Source of the DNA: Annona cherimola
Lineage: Eukaryota > Streptophyta > Magnoliopsida > Magnoliales > Annonaceae
DNA length: 64,000 nucleotides
Assembly: GCA_030490835.1 (NCBI GenBank)
Contig: CM059971.1
Coordinates: 49,090,012 to 49,154,011, forward strand
Direction: 5' to 3'
Positions 37,101 to 51,715 of this stretch are shown here, piece by piece. A program made the position numbers and the translations under genes. Under the pieces are notes generated by a model. The model worked only from the letters and a program-made list of their open reading frames with translations. It was not told where the DNA came from and did no database searches. How positions within the stretch are numbered: the first letter of the stretch is position 1; each line of letters starts with the position of its first letter.

Positions 37101-39069
37101 ATTGAAGTTCCTTTCGTCTAATTCAGTTGTTTTGAATCTTTTGGAATGCGTTAGAGTTTACTAGTTCTACTTACAGTCAAATCAAGTCAATTAGATTGAG
37201 TTGTACTCAATTCTAGCTAATCAAAGTTCATTCTATAAAACTCAATTCATTTGATTCGATTTGAATGCCTTTAAGGTCATTCCTTGTCGTTCGAATGAAA
37301 ATGAAATAAAGGGATTGTTGTTAATTGTTGTTTATTGAAGTTCCTTTCGTCCGATTCAGTTGTATTGAATCTTTTTGAATGCGTTAAAGTTTACTCGTTC
37401 TCATTACAGTCAAATCAAGTCAATCATATTGAGTTATACTCAATTCTAACTAATCAAAGTTCATTCTATCAAACTGAATTTATTTGATTCGATTTGAACG
37501 CCTTTAAGGTCATCCGTTGTCGTTCGAATGTAAATGAAATAAAGGGATTGTTGTTAATTGTTGTTCATTCAAGTTCCTATCGTCCCATTAAGTTGTTTTG
37601 AATCTACTGGAATGCGTTAAAAGTTTACTCATTCCACTTACAGTTAAATTAAGTCAATTAGATTTAGTTGTACTCAATTCCAGCTAATCAAAGTTCATTT
37701 TATCAAACTCAATTCATTTAATTCGATTTCAATGCCTTTAAGGTCATTCCTTGTCGTTCGAATGTAAATGAAATAAAGGGATTGTTGTTAATTGTTGTTC
37801 ATTGAAGTTCCTTTCATCTAATTCAGTTGTTTTGAATCTTTTGGAATGCGTTAAAGTTTACTCGTTCTCATTACAGTCAAATCAAGTCAATCAGATTGAG
37901 TTATACTCAATTCTAACTAATCAAAGTTCATTCTATCAAACTAAATTCATTTTATTCGATTTGAATGCCTTTAAGGTCATCCGTTGTCGTTCGAATATAA
38001 ATGAAATAAAAGGATTGTTGTTAATTGTTGTTCATTGAAGTTCCTTTCGTCTAATTCAGTTGTTTTGAATCTTTTGGAATGCGTTAGAGTTTACTCGTTC
38101 TACTTACAGTCAAATCAAGTCAATTAGATTGAGTTGTACTCAATTCTAGCTAATCAAAGTTCATTCTATTAAACTCAATTCATTCGATTCGATTTGAATG
38201 CCTTTAAGGTCTTCCGTTCTCGTTCGAATGTAAATTAAATAAAGGGATTGTTGTTAATTGTTGTTCATTGAAGTTTCTTTCGTCCAATTCAGTTGTTCTG
38301 AATCTATTGGAATGCTTTAAAGTTTACTCATTCTACTTACAGTAAAAACAAGTCAATTAGATTGAGTTGTATCCAAATCAAGCTAATCAAAGTTCATTCT
38401 ATCAAACTCAATTCATTTGATTCGATTTGAATGCCTTTAAGGTCATCCGTTGTCGTTCGAATGTAAATGAAATCAAGGGATTGTTGTTAATTGTTGTTGA
38501 TTGAAGTTCTTTTCGTCCAATTCAGTTGTTTTGAATCTATTGGAATGCGTTAAAGTTTACTCGTTCTCCTTACATTCAAATCAAGTTAATTAGATTGAGT
38601 TGTACTCAATTCTAGCTAATCAAAGTTCATTCTATAAAACTCAATTCATTTGATTCGATTTGAATGCCTTTAAGGTCATTCCTTGTCGTTCGAATGAAAA
38701 TGAAATAATGGGATTGTTGTTGATTGTTGTTTATTGAAGTTCCTTTCGTCCGATTCAGTCGTATTGAATCTTTTTGAATGCGTTAAAGTTTACTCGTTCT
38801 ACTTACAGTCAAATCAAGTCAATTAGATTGAGTTATACTCAATTCTAACTAATCAAAGTTCATTCTATCAAACTCAATTCATTTGATTCCATTTTAATCC
38901 GTTTAAAGTCATCCATTGTCGTTCGAATGTAAATGAAATCAAGGGATTGTTGTTAATTGTTGTTGACTGAAGTTCCTTTCGTCCAATTCAGTTGTTTTGA
39001 ATCTTTTGAAATGCGTTAAACTTTACTCGCTCTCATTACAGTCAAATCAAGTCAATCATATTGAGTTAT
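34178..39069. repeat. 4,892-bp tandem duplication (21 monomers), copy 1
   Basis: Markers recur at an exact 4,892-bp offset: GGGCATCC at 35414 and 40306, GCGTTGTATTC at 35570 and 40462, AAGGTTTGTTG at 34282, 39174 and again 35910, 40802. Inside the unit the markers are also 1,628 bp apart, so it contains a 7-monomer repeat plus 14 other monomers. The right joint near 39,045-39,070 carries CAATCATATTGAG, a variant from the monomer near 37,425, so three monomer types meet there. Confidence 0.88.
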
Positions 39070-42000
39070 ACTCAATTCTAACTAATCAAAGTTCATTCTA
39101 TCAAACTCAATTCATTTGATTCGATTTGAATGCCTTTAAGGTCATCCGTTGTCGTTCGAATATAAATGAAATAAAGGTTTGTTGTTAATTGTTGTTCATT
39201 GAAGTTCCTCTCGTCCCATTCAGTTGTTTTGAATCTACTGGAATGCGTTAAAGTTTACTCGTTCTACTTACAGTCAAATCAAGTCAATTAGATTGAGTTG
39301 TACTCAATTCTAGATAATCAAAGTTCATTCTATGAAACTCAATTCATTTGATTCGATTTGAATGCCTTTAAGGTCATTCCTTGTCGTTCGAATATAAATG
39401 AAATAAAGGGATTGTTGTTAATTGTTGTTCATTGAAGTTTCTTTCATCCGATTCAGTTGTATTGAATCTTTTGGAATGCGTTAAAGTTTACTCGTTCTCA
39501 TTACAGTCAAATCAAGTCAATCAGATTGAGTTATACTCAATTCTAACTAATCAAAGTTCATTCTATCAAACTTAATTCATTTGATTCGATTTGAATGCCT
39601 TTAAGGTCATCCGTTGTCGTTCGAATGTAAATGAAATAAAGGGATTGTTGTTAATTGTTGTTCATTCAAGTTCCTATCGTCCCATTCAGTTGTTTTGAAT
39701 CTACTGGAATGCGTTAAAAGTTTACTCATTCCACTTACAGTCAAATTAAGTCAATTAGATTTAGTTGTACTCAATTCCAGCTAATCAAAGTTCATTTTAT
39801 CAAACTCAATTCATTTAATTTGATTTCAATGCCTTTAAGGTCATTCCTTGTCGTTCGAATGTAAATGAAATAAAGGGATTGTTGTTAATTGTTGTTCATT
39901 GAAGTTCCTTTCGTCTAATTCAGTTGTTTTGAATCTACTGGAATGCGTTAAAGTTTACTCGTTCTAGTTACAGTCAAATCAAGTCAATTAGATTGAGTTA
40001 TACTCAATTCTAATTAATCAAAGTTCATTCTTTCAAACTCAATTCATTTGATTCGATTGGAATGCCTTTAAGGTCATCCGTTGTCGTTCGAATGTAAATG
40101 AAATCAAGGGATAGTTGTTAATTGTGGTTCATTGAAGTTTCTTTTGTCCAATTCAGTTGTTTTGAACCTATTGAAATGCGTTAAAGTTTACTCGTTCTCA
40201 TTACAGTCAAATCAAGTCAAATCAAATTGAGTTATACTCAATTCTAACTAATCAAAGTTCATTCTATAAAACTCAATTCATTTGATTCGATTTGAATGCC
40301 TTTAAGGGCATCCGTTGTCGTTAGAATGTAAATGAAATCAAGGGATTGTTGTTAATTGTTGTTGACTGAAGTTCCTTTCGTCCAATTCAGTTGTTTTGAA
40401 TCTTTTGGAATGCGTTAAATTTTACTCGTTCTCATTACAGTCAAATCAATTCAATTAGATTGCGTTGTATTCAAATCAAGCTAATCAAAGTTCATTCTAT
40501 CAAACTCAATTCATTTGATTCGATATCAATGCCTTTATGGTCATTCCTTGTCGTTCGAATGTAAATGAAATAAAGAGATTGTTGTTAATTGTTGTTGATT
40601 GAAGTTCCTTTCATCCGATTCGGTTGTATTGAATCTTTTGGAATGCGTTTAAGTTTACTCGTTCTCATTACAGTCAAATGAAGTCAATCAGATTGAGTCT
40701 CAATTCTAACTAATCAAAGTTCATTCTATCAAACTCAATTCATTTGATTCGATTTGAATGCCTTTAAGGTCATCCGTTGTCGTTCGAATATAAATGAAAT
40801 AAAGGTTTGTTGTTAATTGTTGTTCATTGAAGTTCCTCTCGTCCCATTCAGTTGTTTTGAATCTACTGGAATGCGTTAAAGTTTACTCGTTCTACTTACA
40901 GTCAAATCAAGTCAATTAGATTGAGTTGTACTCAATTCTAGATAATCAAAGTTCATTCTATGAAACTCAATTCATTTGATTCGATTTGAATGCCTTTAAG
41001 GTCATTCCTTGTCGTTCGAATATAAATGAAATAAAGGGATTGTTGTTAATTGTTGTTCATTGAAGTTTCTTTCATCCGATTCAGTTGTATTGAATCTTTT
41101 GGAATGCGTTAAAGTTTACTCGTTCTCATTACAGTCAAATCAAGTCAATCAGATTGAGTTATACTCAATTCTAACTAATCAAAGTTCATTCTATCAAACT
41201 TAATTCATTTGATTCGATTTGAATGCCTTTAAGGTCATCCGTTGTCGTTCGAATGTAAATGAAATAAAGGGATTGTTGTTAATTGTTGTTCATTCAAGTT
41301 CCTATCGTCCCATTCAGTTGTTTTGAATCTACTGGAATGCGTTAAAAGTTTACTCATTCCACTTACAGTCAAATTAAGTCAATTAGATTTAGTTGTACTC
41401 AATTCCAGCTAATCAAAGTTCATTTTATCAAACTCAATTCATTTAATTTGATTTCAATGCCTTTAAGGTCATTCCTTGTCGTTCGAATGTAAATGAAATA
41501 AAGGGATTGTTGTTAATTGTTGTTCATTGAAGTTCCTTTCGTCTAATTCAGTTGTTTTGAATCTACTGGAATGCGTTAAAGTTTACTCGTTCTAGTTACA
41601 GTCAAATCAAGTCAATTAGATTGAGTTATACTCAATTCTAATTAATCAAAGTTCATTCTTTCAAACTCAATTCATTTGATTCGATTGGAATGCCTTTAAG
41701 GTCATCCGTTGTCGTTCGAATGTAAATGAAATCAAGGGATAGTTGTTAATTGTGGTTCATTGAAGTTTCTTTTGTCCAATTCAGTTGTTTTGAACCTATT
41801 GAAATGCGTTAAAGTTTACTCGTTCTCATTACAGTCAAATCAAGTCAAATCAAATTGAGTTATACTCAATTCTAACTAATCAAAGTTCATGCTATCAAAC
41901 TCAATTCATTTTATTCGATTTGAATGCCTTTAAGGTCATCCGTTGTCGTTCGAATATAAATGAAATAAAGGGATTGTTGTTAATTATTTTTCATTGAAGT

Positions 42001-43945
42001 TCCTTTCGTCTAATTCAGTTGTTTTGAATCTTTTGGAATGCGTTAGAGTTTACTAGTTCTACTTACAGTCAAATCAAGTCAATTAGATTGAGTTGTACTC
42101 AATTCTAGCTAATCAAAGTTCATTCTATAAAACTCAATTCATTTGATTCGATTTGAATGCCTTTAAGGTCATTCCTTGTCGTTCGAATGAAAATGAAATA
42201 AAGGGATTGTTGTTAATTGTTGTTTATTGAAGTTCCTTTCGTCCGATTCAGTTGTATTGAATCTTTTTGAATGCGTTAAAGTTTACTCGTTCTCATTACA
42301 GTCAAATCAAGTCAATCATATTGAGTTATACTCAATTCTAACTAATCAAAGTTCATTCTATCAAACTGAATTTATTTGATTCGATTTGAACGCCTTTAAG
42401 GTCATCCGTTGTCGTTCGAATGTAAATGAAATAAAGGGATTGTTGTTAATTGTTGTTCATTCAAGTTCCTATCGTCCCATTAAGTTGTTTTGAATCTACT
42501 GGAATGCGTTAAAAGTTTACTCATTCCACTTACAGTTAAATTAAGTCAATTAGATTTAGTTGTACTCAATTCCAGCTAATCAAAGTTCATTTTATCAAAC
42601 TCAATTCATTTAATTCGATTTCAATGCCTTTAAGGTCATTCCTTGTCGTTCGAATGTAAATGAAATAAAGGGATTGTTGTTAATTGTTGTTCATTGAAGT
42701 TCCTTTCATCTAATTCAGTTGTTTTGAATCTTTTGGAATGCGTTAAAGTTTACTCGTTCTCATTACAGTCAAATCAAGTCAATCAGATTGAGTTATACTC
42801 AATTCTAACTAATCAAAGTTCATTCTATCAAACTAAATTCATTTTATTCGATTTGAATGCCTTTAAGGTCATCCGTTGTCGTTCGAATATAAATGAAATA
42901 AAAGGATTGTTGTTAATTGTTGTTCATTGAAGTTCCTTTCGTCTAATTCAGTTGTTTTGAATCTTTTGGAATGCGTTAGAGTTTACTCGTTCTACTTACA
43001 GTCAAATCAAGTCAATTAGATTGAGTTGTACTCAATTCTAGCTAATCAAAGTTCATTCTATTAAACTCAATTCATTCGATTCGATTTGAATGCCTTTAAG
43101 GTCTTCCGTTCTCGTTCGAATGTAAATTAAATAAAGGGATTGTTGTTAATTGTTGTTCATTGAAGTTTCTTTCGTCCAATTCAGTTGTTCTGAATCTATT
43201 GGAATGCTTTAAAGTTTACTCATTCTACTTACAGTAAAAACAAGTCAATTAGATTGAGTTGTATCCAAATCAAGCTAATCAAAGTTCATTCTATCAAACT
43301 CAATTCATTTGATTCGATTTGAATGCCTTTAAGGTCATCCGTTGTCGTTCGAATGTAAATGAAATCAAGGGATTGTTGTTAATTGTTGTTGATTGAAGTT
43401 CTTTTCGTCCAATTCAGTTGTTTTGAATCTATTGGAATGCGTTAAAGTTTACTCGTTCTCCTTACATTCAAATCAAGTTAATTAGATTGAGTTGTACTCA
43501 ATTCTAGCTAATCAAAGTTCATTCTATAAAACTCAATTCATTTGATTCGATTTGAATGCCTTTAAGGTCATTCCTTGTCGTTCGAATGAAAATGAAATAA
43601 TGGGATTGTTGTTGATTGTTGTTTATTGAAGTTCCTTTCGTCCGATTCAGTCGTATTGAATCTTTTTGAATGCGTTAAAGTTTACTCGTTCTACTTACAG
43701 TCAAATCAAGTCAATTAGATTGAGTTATACTCAATTCTAACTAATCAAAGTTCATTCTATCAAACTCAATTCATTTGATTCCATTTTAATCCGTTTAAAG
43801 TCATCCATTGTCGTTCGAATGTAAATGAAATCAAGGGATTGTTGTTAATTGTTGTTGACTGAAGTTCCTTTCGTCCAATTCAGTTGTTTTGAATCTTTTG
43901 AAATGCGTTAAACTTTACTCGCTCTCATTACAGTCAAATCAAGTC
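39070..43945. repeat. 4,892-bp tandem duplication, copy 2
   Basis: Collinear with copy 1 from the AAGGTTTGTTG monomer at 39174 through GCTCTCATTACAG near 43,920. There the copy continues with CAATTAGATTGAG, as at 22,290, where copy 1 has the joint. Identity is very high, for example GTTAGAATG after GGGCATCC in both (35,428 and 40,320). The duplication is therefore young. The end is approximate. Confidence 0.87.
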
Positions 43946-45429
43946 AATTAGATTGAGTTGTATTCAAATCAAGCTAATCAAAGTTCATTCTATCAAACTC
44001 AATTCATTTGATTCGATATCAATGCCTTTATGGTCATGCCTTGTCGTTCGAATGTAAATGAAATAAAGAGATTGTTGTTAAATGTTGTTGATTGAAGTTC
44101 CTTTCATCCGATTTAGTTGTATGGAATCTTTTGGAATGCGTTAAAGTTTACTCGTTCTCATTACAGTCAAATCAAGTCAATCAGATTGAGTTATACTCAA
44201 TTCTAACTAATCAAAGTTCATTCTATCAAACTCAATTCATTTGATTCGATTTGAATGCCTTTAAGGTCATCCGTTGTCGTTCGAATGTAAATGAAATCAA
44301 GGGATTGTTGTTAATTGTTGTTGATTGAAGTTCTTTTCGTCCAATTCAGTTGTTTTGAATCTATTGGAATGCGTTAAAGTTTACTCGTTCTCCTTACATT
44401 CAAATCAAGTTAATTAGATTGAGTTGTACTCAATTCTAGCTAATCAAAGTTCATTCTATAAAACTCAATTTATTTGATTCGATTTGAATGCCTTTAAAGT
44501 CATCCGTTGTCGTTCGATTGTGAATGAAATAAAGGGATTGTTGTTAATTGTTGTTCATTGAAGTTCCTTTCGTCCAATTCAGTTGTTTTGAATCTTTTTG
44601 AATGCGTTAAAGTTTACTCGTTCTCATTACAGTCAAATCAAGTCAATTAAATTGAGTTAAACTCAATTCTAACTAATCAAAGTTCATTCTATCAAACTCA
44701 ATTCATTTGATTCTATTTGAATGCCTTTAAGGTCATGCCTTGTCGTTCGAATGTAAATGAAATCAAGGGATTGTTGTTAATTGTTATTGATTGAAGTTCC
44801 TTTCGTCCGATTCGGTTGTATTGAATCTTTTGGATTGCGTTAAAGTTTACTCGTTCTCATTACAGTCAAATGATGTCAATCAGATTGAGTTATACTCAAT
44901 TCTAACTAATCAAAGTTCATTCTATCAAACTCAATTCTTTTGATTCGATTGGAATGCCTTTAAGGTCATCCCTGGTCGTTCGAACTTTAATGAAATAAAG
45001 GGATTGCTGTTAATTGTTCTTGATTGAAGTTCCTTTCATCCGATTCAGTAGTTTTAAATCCTTTGGAATGCGTTAAAGTTTACTCGTTCCCGTTACAGTC
45101 AAATCAAGTCAATTAGATTGAGTTATACTCAATTCTTGCTTAGCAAAGTTCATTCTATCAAACTCAATTCATTTGATTCGTTTTGAATGCCTTTAAGGCC
45201 ATCCGTTGTCGTTCGAATGTAAATGAAATCAAGGGATTGTTGTTAATTGTGGTTCATTGAAGTTCCTTTCGTCAAATTCAGTTGTTTTGAACCTATTGGA
45301 ATGCGTTAAAGTTTACTCGTTCTCATTACAGTCAAATCAAGTCAATCAGATTGAGTTATACTCAATTCTAATTAATCAAAGTTCATTCTATCAAACTCAA
45401 TTCATTGATTCGATTGGAATGCCTTTAAG
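43946..45429. repeat. Mosaic monomers, second copy of the 22.3-23.77 kb series
   Basis: Monomer order and variants match the earlier mosaic at an offset of 21,656 bp, including CTTACATTCAAATCAAG, CAGTAGTTTTAAATCC (near 45,047) and GTCGTTCGAACTTTAATG. One local difference stands out: the monomer near 44,105 reads GATTTAGTTGTATGG, where the earlier copy near 22,450 reads GATTCTGTTGTATCG. Confidence 0.87.
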
Positions 45430-48400
45430 GTCATCCGTTATCGTTCGAATGTAAATGAAATCAGTGGATAGTTGTTAATTGTTGTTCATTGAAGTTCCTT
45501 TTGTCTAATTCGGTTGTTTTCAATCTATTGGAATGCTTTAAAGTTTACTCGTTCTAGTTACAGTCAAATCAAGTCAATTAGATTGAGTTGTACTCAATTC
45601 TAGCTTAGCAAAGTTCATTCTATCAAACTCAATTCATTTGATTCGATTTCAATGCCTTTAAGGTCATTCCTTGTCGTTCGAATGTAAATGAAATAATGGG
45701 GCTGTTGTTAATTGTTGTTGATTGAAGTTCCTTTCGTCCAATTCAGTTGTTTTGAACCTATTGGAATGCGTTAAATTTTACTCGTTCTCATTACAGTCAA
45801 ATCAAATCAATTACATTGAGTTATACTCAATTCTAACTAATCAAAGTTCATTCTATCAAAGTCAATTCATTTGATTCGATTCGAATGCCTTTAAGGTCAT
45901 CCGTTATCGTTCGAATGTAAATGAAATCAAGGGATAGTTGTTAATTGTGGTTCATTGAAGTTCCTTTTGTCCAATTCAGTTGTTTTCAATCTATTGGAAT
46001 GCTTTAAAGTTTACTCGTTCTAGTTACAGTCAAATCAAGTCAATTAGATTGAGTTGTACTCAATTCTAGCTTAGCAAAGTTCATTCTATCAAACTAAATT
46101 CATTTGATTCGATTTCAATGCCTTTAAGGTCATTCCTTGTCGTTCGAATGTAAATGAAATAATGGGACTGTTGTTAATTGTTGTTGATTGAAGTTCCTTT
46201 CGTCCAATTCAGTTGTTTTGAACCTATTGGAATGCGTTAAATTTTACTCGTTCTCATTACAGTCAAATCAAATCAATTACATTGAGTTATACTCAATTCT
46301 AACTAATCAAAGTTCATTCTATCAAAGTCAATTCATTTGATTCGATTCGAATGCCTTTAAGGTCATCCGTTATCGTTCGAATGTAAATGAAATCAAGGGA
46401 TAGTTGTTAATTGTGGTTCATTGAAGTTCCTTTTGTCCAATTCAGTTGTTTTCAATCTATTGGAATGCTTTAAAGTTTACTCGTTCTAGTTACAGTCAAA
46501 TCAAGTCAATTAGATTGAGTTGTACTCAATTCTAGCTTAGCAAAGTTCATTCTATCAAACTAAATTCATTTGATTCGATTTCAATGCCTTTAAGGTCATT
46601 CCTTGTCGTTCGAATGTAAATGAAATAATGGGACTGTTCTTAATTGTTGTTGATTGAAGTTCCTTTCGTCCAATTCAGTTGTTTTGAACCTATTGGAATG
46701 CGTTAAAGTTTACTCGTTCTCATTACTGACAAATCAAGTCAATTAGATTGAGTTATACTCAATTCTAATTAATCAAAGTTCATTCTATCAAACTCAATTC
46801 ATTTGATTCGATTCGAATGCCTTTAAGGTCATCCGTTATCGTTCGAATGTAAATGAAATCAGTGGATAGTTGTTAATTGTTGTTCATTGAAGTTCCTTTT
46901 GTCCAATTCGGTTGTTTTCAATCTATTGGAATGCTTTAAAGTTTACTCGTTCTAGTTACAGTCAAATCAAGTCAATTAGATTGAGTTGTACTCAATTCTA
47001 GCTTAGCAAAGTTCATTCTATCAAACTCAATTCATTTGATTCGATTTGAATGCCTTTAAGGCCATCCGTTGTCGTTCGAATGTAAATGAAATCAAGAGAT
47101 TGTTGTTAATTGTTGTTGATTGAAGTTCCTTTCGTCCAATACAGTTGTTTTGAACCTATTGTAATGCGTTAAAGTTTACTCGTTCTCATTACAGTCATTT
47201 CAAGTCAATTAGATTGAGTTATACTCAATTCTAACTAATCAAAGTTCATTCTATCAAACTCAATTCATTTGATTCGATTGGAATGCCTTTAAGGTCATCC
47301 GTTATCGTTCGAATGTAAATGAAATCAAGGGATAGTTGTTAATTGTTGTTGATTGAAGTTCCTTTCGTCCAATTCAGTTGTTTTGAACCTATTGGAATGC
47401 GTTAAAGTTTACTCGTTCTCATTACAGACAAATCAAGTCAATTAGATTGAGTTATACTCAATTCTAATTAATCAAAGTTCATTCTATCAAACTCAATTCA
47501 TTTTATTCGATTCGAATGCCTTTAAGGTCATCCGTTATCGTTCGAATGTAAATGAAATCAGTGGATAGTTGTTAATTGTTGTTCATTGAAGTTCCTTTTG
47601 TCTAATTCGGTTGTTTTCAATCTATTGGAATGCTTTAAAGTTTACTCGTTCTAGTTACAGTAAAATCAAGTCAATTAGATTGAGTTGTACTCAATTCTAG
47701 CTTAGCAAAGTTCATTCTATCAAACTCAATTCATTTGATTCGATTTCAATGCCTTTAAGGTCATTCCTTGTCGTTCGAATGTAAATGAAATAATGGGACT
47801 GTTCTTAATTGTTGTTGATTGAAGTTCCTTTCGTCCAATTCAGTTGTTTTGAACCTATTGGAATGCCTTAAATTTTACTCGTTCTCATTACAGTCAAATC
47901 AAGTCAATTAGATTGAGTTATACTCAATTCTAATTAATCAAAGTTCATTCTATCAAACTCAATTCATTGATTCGATTGGAATGCCTTTAAGGTCATCCGT
48001 TATCGTTCGAATGTAAATGAAATCAATGGATAGTTGTTAATTGTTGTTCATTGAAGTTCCTTTTGTCCAATTCGGTTGTTTTCAATCTATTGGAATGCTT
48101 TAAAGTTTACTCGTTCTAGTTACAGTCAAATCAAGTCAATTAGATTGAGTTGTACTCAATTCTAGCTTAGCAAAGTTCATTCTATCAAACCCAATTCATT
48201 TGATTCGATTTCAATGCCTTTAAGGTCATTCCTTGTCGTTCGAATGTAAATGAAATAATGGGACTGTTCTTAATTGTTGTTGATTGAAGTTCCTTTCGTC
48301 CAATTCAGTTGTTTTGAACCTATTGGAATGCGTTAAATTTTACTCGTTCTCATTACAGTCAAATCAAGTCAATGAGATTGAGTTATACTCAATTCTAATT

Positions 48401-49853
48401 AATGAAAGTTCATTCTATCAAACTCAATTCATTGATTCGATTGGAATGCCTTTAAGGTCATCCGTTATCGTTCGAATGTAAATGAAATCAAGGGATAGTT
48501 GTTAATTGTGGTTCATTGAAGTTCCTTTTGTCCAATTCGGTTGTTTTCAATCTATTGGAATACTTTAAAGTTTACTCGTTCTAGTTACAGTCAAATCAAG
48601 TCAATTAGATTGAGTTGTACTCAATTCTAGCTTAGCAAAGTTCATTCTATCAAACTCAATTCATTTGATTCGATTTGAATGCCTTTAAGGCCATACGTTG
48701 TCGTTCGAATGTAAATGAAATCAAGAGATTGTTGTTAATTGTTGTTGATTGAAGTTCCTTTCGTCCAATGCAGTTGTTTTGAACCTATTGGAATGCGTTA
48801 AAGTTTACTCGTTCTCATTACAGTCAATTCAAGTCAATTAGATTGAGTTATACTCAATTCTAACTAATCAAAGTTCATTCTATCAAACTCAATTCATTTG
48901 ATTCGATTCGAATGCCTTTAAGGTCATCCGTTATCGTTCGAATGTAAATGAAATCAATGGATAGTTGTTAATTGTTGTTCATTGAAGTTCCTTTTGTCCA
49001 ATTCGGTTGTTTTCAATCTATTGGAATGCTTTAAAGTTTACTCGTTCTAGTTACAGTCAAATCAAGTCAATTAGATTGAGTTGTACTCAATTCTAGCTTA
49101 GCAAAGTTCATTCTATCAAACCCAATTCATATGATTCGATTTCAATGCCTTTAAGGTCATTCCTTGTCGTTCGAATGTAAATGAAATAATGGGACTGTTG
49201 TTAATTGTTGTTGATTGAAGTTCCTTTCGTCCAATTCAGTTGTTTTGAACCTATTGGAATGCGTTAAAGTTTACTCGTTCTCATTACAGTCAAATCAAGT
49301 CAATCAGATTGAGTTATACTCAATTCTAATTAATCAAAGTTCATTCTATGGAACTCAATTCATTTGATTCGATTCGAATGCCTTTAAGGTCATCCGTTAT
49401 CGTTCGAATGTAAATGATATCAATGGATAGTTGTTAATTGTTGTTCATTGAAGTTCCTTTTGTCCAATTCGGTTGTTTTCAATCTATTGGAATGCTTTAA
49501 AGTTTACTCGTTCTAGTTACAGTCAAATCAAGTCAATTAGATTGAGTTGTACTCAATTCTAGCTTAGCAAAGTTCATTCTATCAAACCCAATTCATTTGA
49601 TTCGATTTCAATGCCTTTAAGGTCATTCATTGTCGTTCGAATGTATATGAAATAATGGGACTGTTGTTAATTGTTGTTGATTGAAGTTCCTTTCGTCCAA
49701 TTCAGTTGTTTTGAACCTATTGGAATGCGTTAAAGTTTACTCGTTCTCATTACAGTCAAATCAAGTCAATCAGATTGAGTTATACTCAATTCTAATTAAT
49801 CAAAGTTCATTCTATGGAACTCAATTCATTGATTCGATTGGAATGCCTTTAAG

Positions 49854-50784
49854 GTCATCCGTTATCGTTCGAATGTAAATGAAATCAAGGGATAGTTGTT
49901 AATTGTGGTTCATTGAAGTTCCTTTTGTCCAATTCGGTTGTTTTCAATCTATTGGAATGCTTTAAAGTTTACTCGTTCTAGTTACAGTCAAATCAAGTCA
50001 ATTAGATTGAGTTGTACTCAATTCTAGCTTAGCAAAGTTCATTCTATCAAACTCAATTCATTTGATTCGATTTCAATGCCTTTAAGGTCATTCCTTGTCG
50101 TTCGAATGTAAATGAAATAATGGGACTGTTCTTAATTGTTGTTGATTGAAGTTCCTTTCGTCCAATTCAGTTGTTTTGAACCTACTGGAATGCGTTAAAG
50201 TTTACTCGTTCTCATTACAGTCAAATCAAGTCAATGAGATTGAGTTAAACTCAATTCTAATTAATCAAAGTTCATTCTATCAAACTCAATTCATTTGATT
50301 CGATTCGAATGCCTTTAAGGTCATCCGTTATCGTTCGAATGTAAATGAAATCAAGGGATAGTTGTTAATTGTTGTTCATTGAAGTTCCTTTTGTCCAATT
50401 CGGTTGTTTTCAATCTATTGGAATGCTTTAAAGTTTACTCGTTCTAGTTACAGTCAAATCAAGTCAATTAGATTGAGTTGTACTCAATTCTAGCTTAGCA
50501 AAGTTCATTCTATCAAACCCAATTCATTTGATTCGATTTCAATGCCTTTAAGGTCATTCCTTGTCGTTCGAATGTAAATGAAATAATGGGACTGTTGTTA
50601 ATTGTTGTTGATTGAAGTTCCTTTCGTCCAATTCAGTTGTTTTGAACCTATTGGAATGCGTTAAAGTTTACTCGTTCTCATTACAGTCAAATCAAGTCAA
50701 TCAGATTGAGTTATACTCAATTCTAATTAATCAAAGTTCATTCTATCGAACTCAATTCATTGATTCGATTGGAATGCCTTTAAG
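49854..50784. repeat. A/B tetramer HOR (931 bp), second block copy 1
   Basis: Monomers start at 49854 (A, TGTGGTTCATTG), 50087 (B, CTGTTCTTAATTG, CAATGAGATTG), 50320 (A, TTGTTCATTG, CAAACCCAATTC) and 50553 (B, CTGTTGTTAATTG, 232 bp). The next unit repeats this order. The variants differ from those of the 29.8-31.7 kb tetramers, so tetramers formed more than once or have diverged. Confidence 0.88.
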
Positions 50785-51715
50785 GTCATCCGTTATCGTT
50801 CGAATGTAAATGAAATCAAGGGATAGTTGTTAATTGTGGTTCATTGAAGTTCCTTTTGTCCAATTCGGTTGTTTTCAATCTATTGGAATGCTTTAAAGTT
50901 TACTCGTTCTAGTTACAGTCAAATCAAGTCAATTAGATTGAGTTGTACTCAATTCTAGCTTAGCAAAGTTCATTCTATCAAACTCAATTCATTTGATTCG
51001 ATTTCAATGCCTTTAAGGTCATTCCTTGTCGTTCGAATGTAAATGAAATAATGGGACTGTTCTTAATTGTTGTTGATTGAAGTTCCTTTCGTCCAATTCA
51101 GTTGTTTTGAACCTATTGGAATGCGTTAAAGTTTACTCGTTCTCATTAGAGTCAAATCAAGTCAATGAGATTGAGTTATACTCAATTCTAATTAATCAAA
51201 GTTCATTCTATGGAATTCAATTCATTTGATTCGATTCGAATGCCTTTAAGGTCATCCGTTATCGTTCGAATGTAAATGAAATCAAGGGATAGTTGTTAAT
51301 TGTTGTTCATTGAAGTTCCTTTTGTCCAATTCGGTTGTTTTCAATCTATTGGAATGCTTTAAAGTTTACTCGTTCTAGTTACAGTCAAATCAAGTCAATT
51401 AGATTGAGTTGTACTCAATTCTAGCTTAGCAAAGTTCATTCTATCAAACCCAATTCATTTGATTCGATTTCAATGCCTTTAAGGTCATTCCTTGTCGTTC
51501 GAATGTATATGAAATAATGGGACTGTTGTTAATTGTTGTTGATTGAAGTTCCTTTCGTCCAATTCAGTTGTTTTGAACCTATTGGAATGCGTTAAAGTTT
51601 ACTCGTTCTCATTACAGTCAAATCAAGTCAATCAGATTGAGTTATACTCAATTCTAATTAATCAAAGTTCATTCTATGGAACTCAATTCATTGATTCGAT
51701 TGGAATGCCTTTAAG
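50785..51715. repeat. A/B tetramer HOR (931 bp), second block copy 2
   Basis: Same order as the preceding tetramer with a few point changes, for example CATTAGAGTC and TATGGAATTC in the first B, and TGTATATGAAATAATGG in the last B. Confidence 0.88.
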
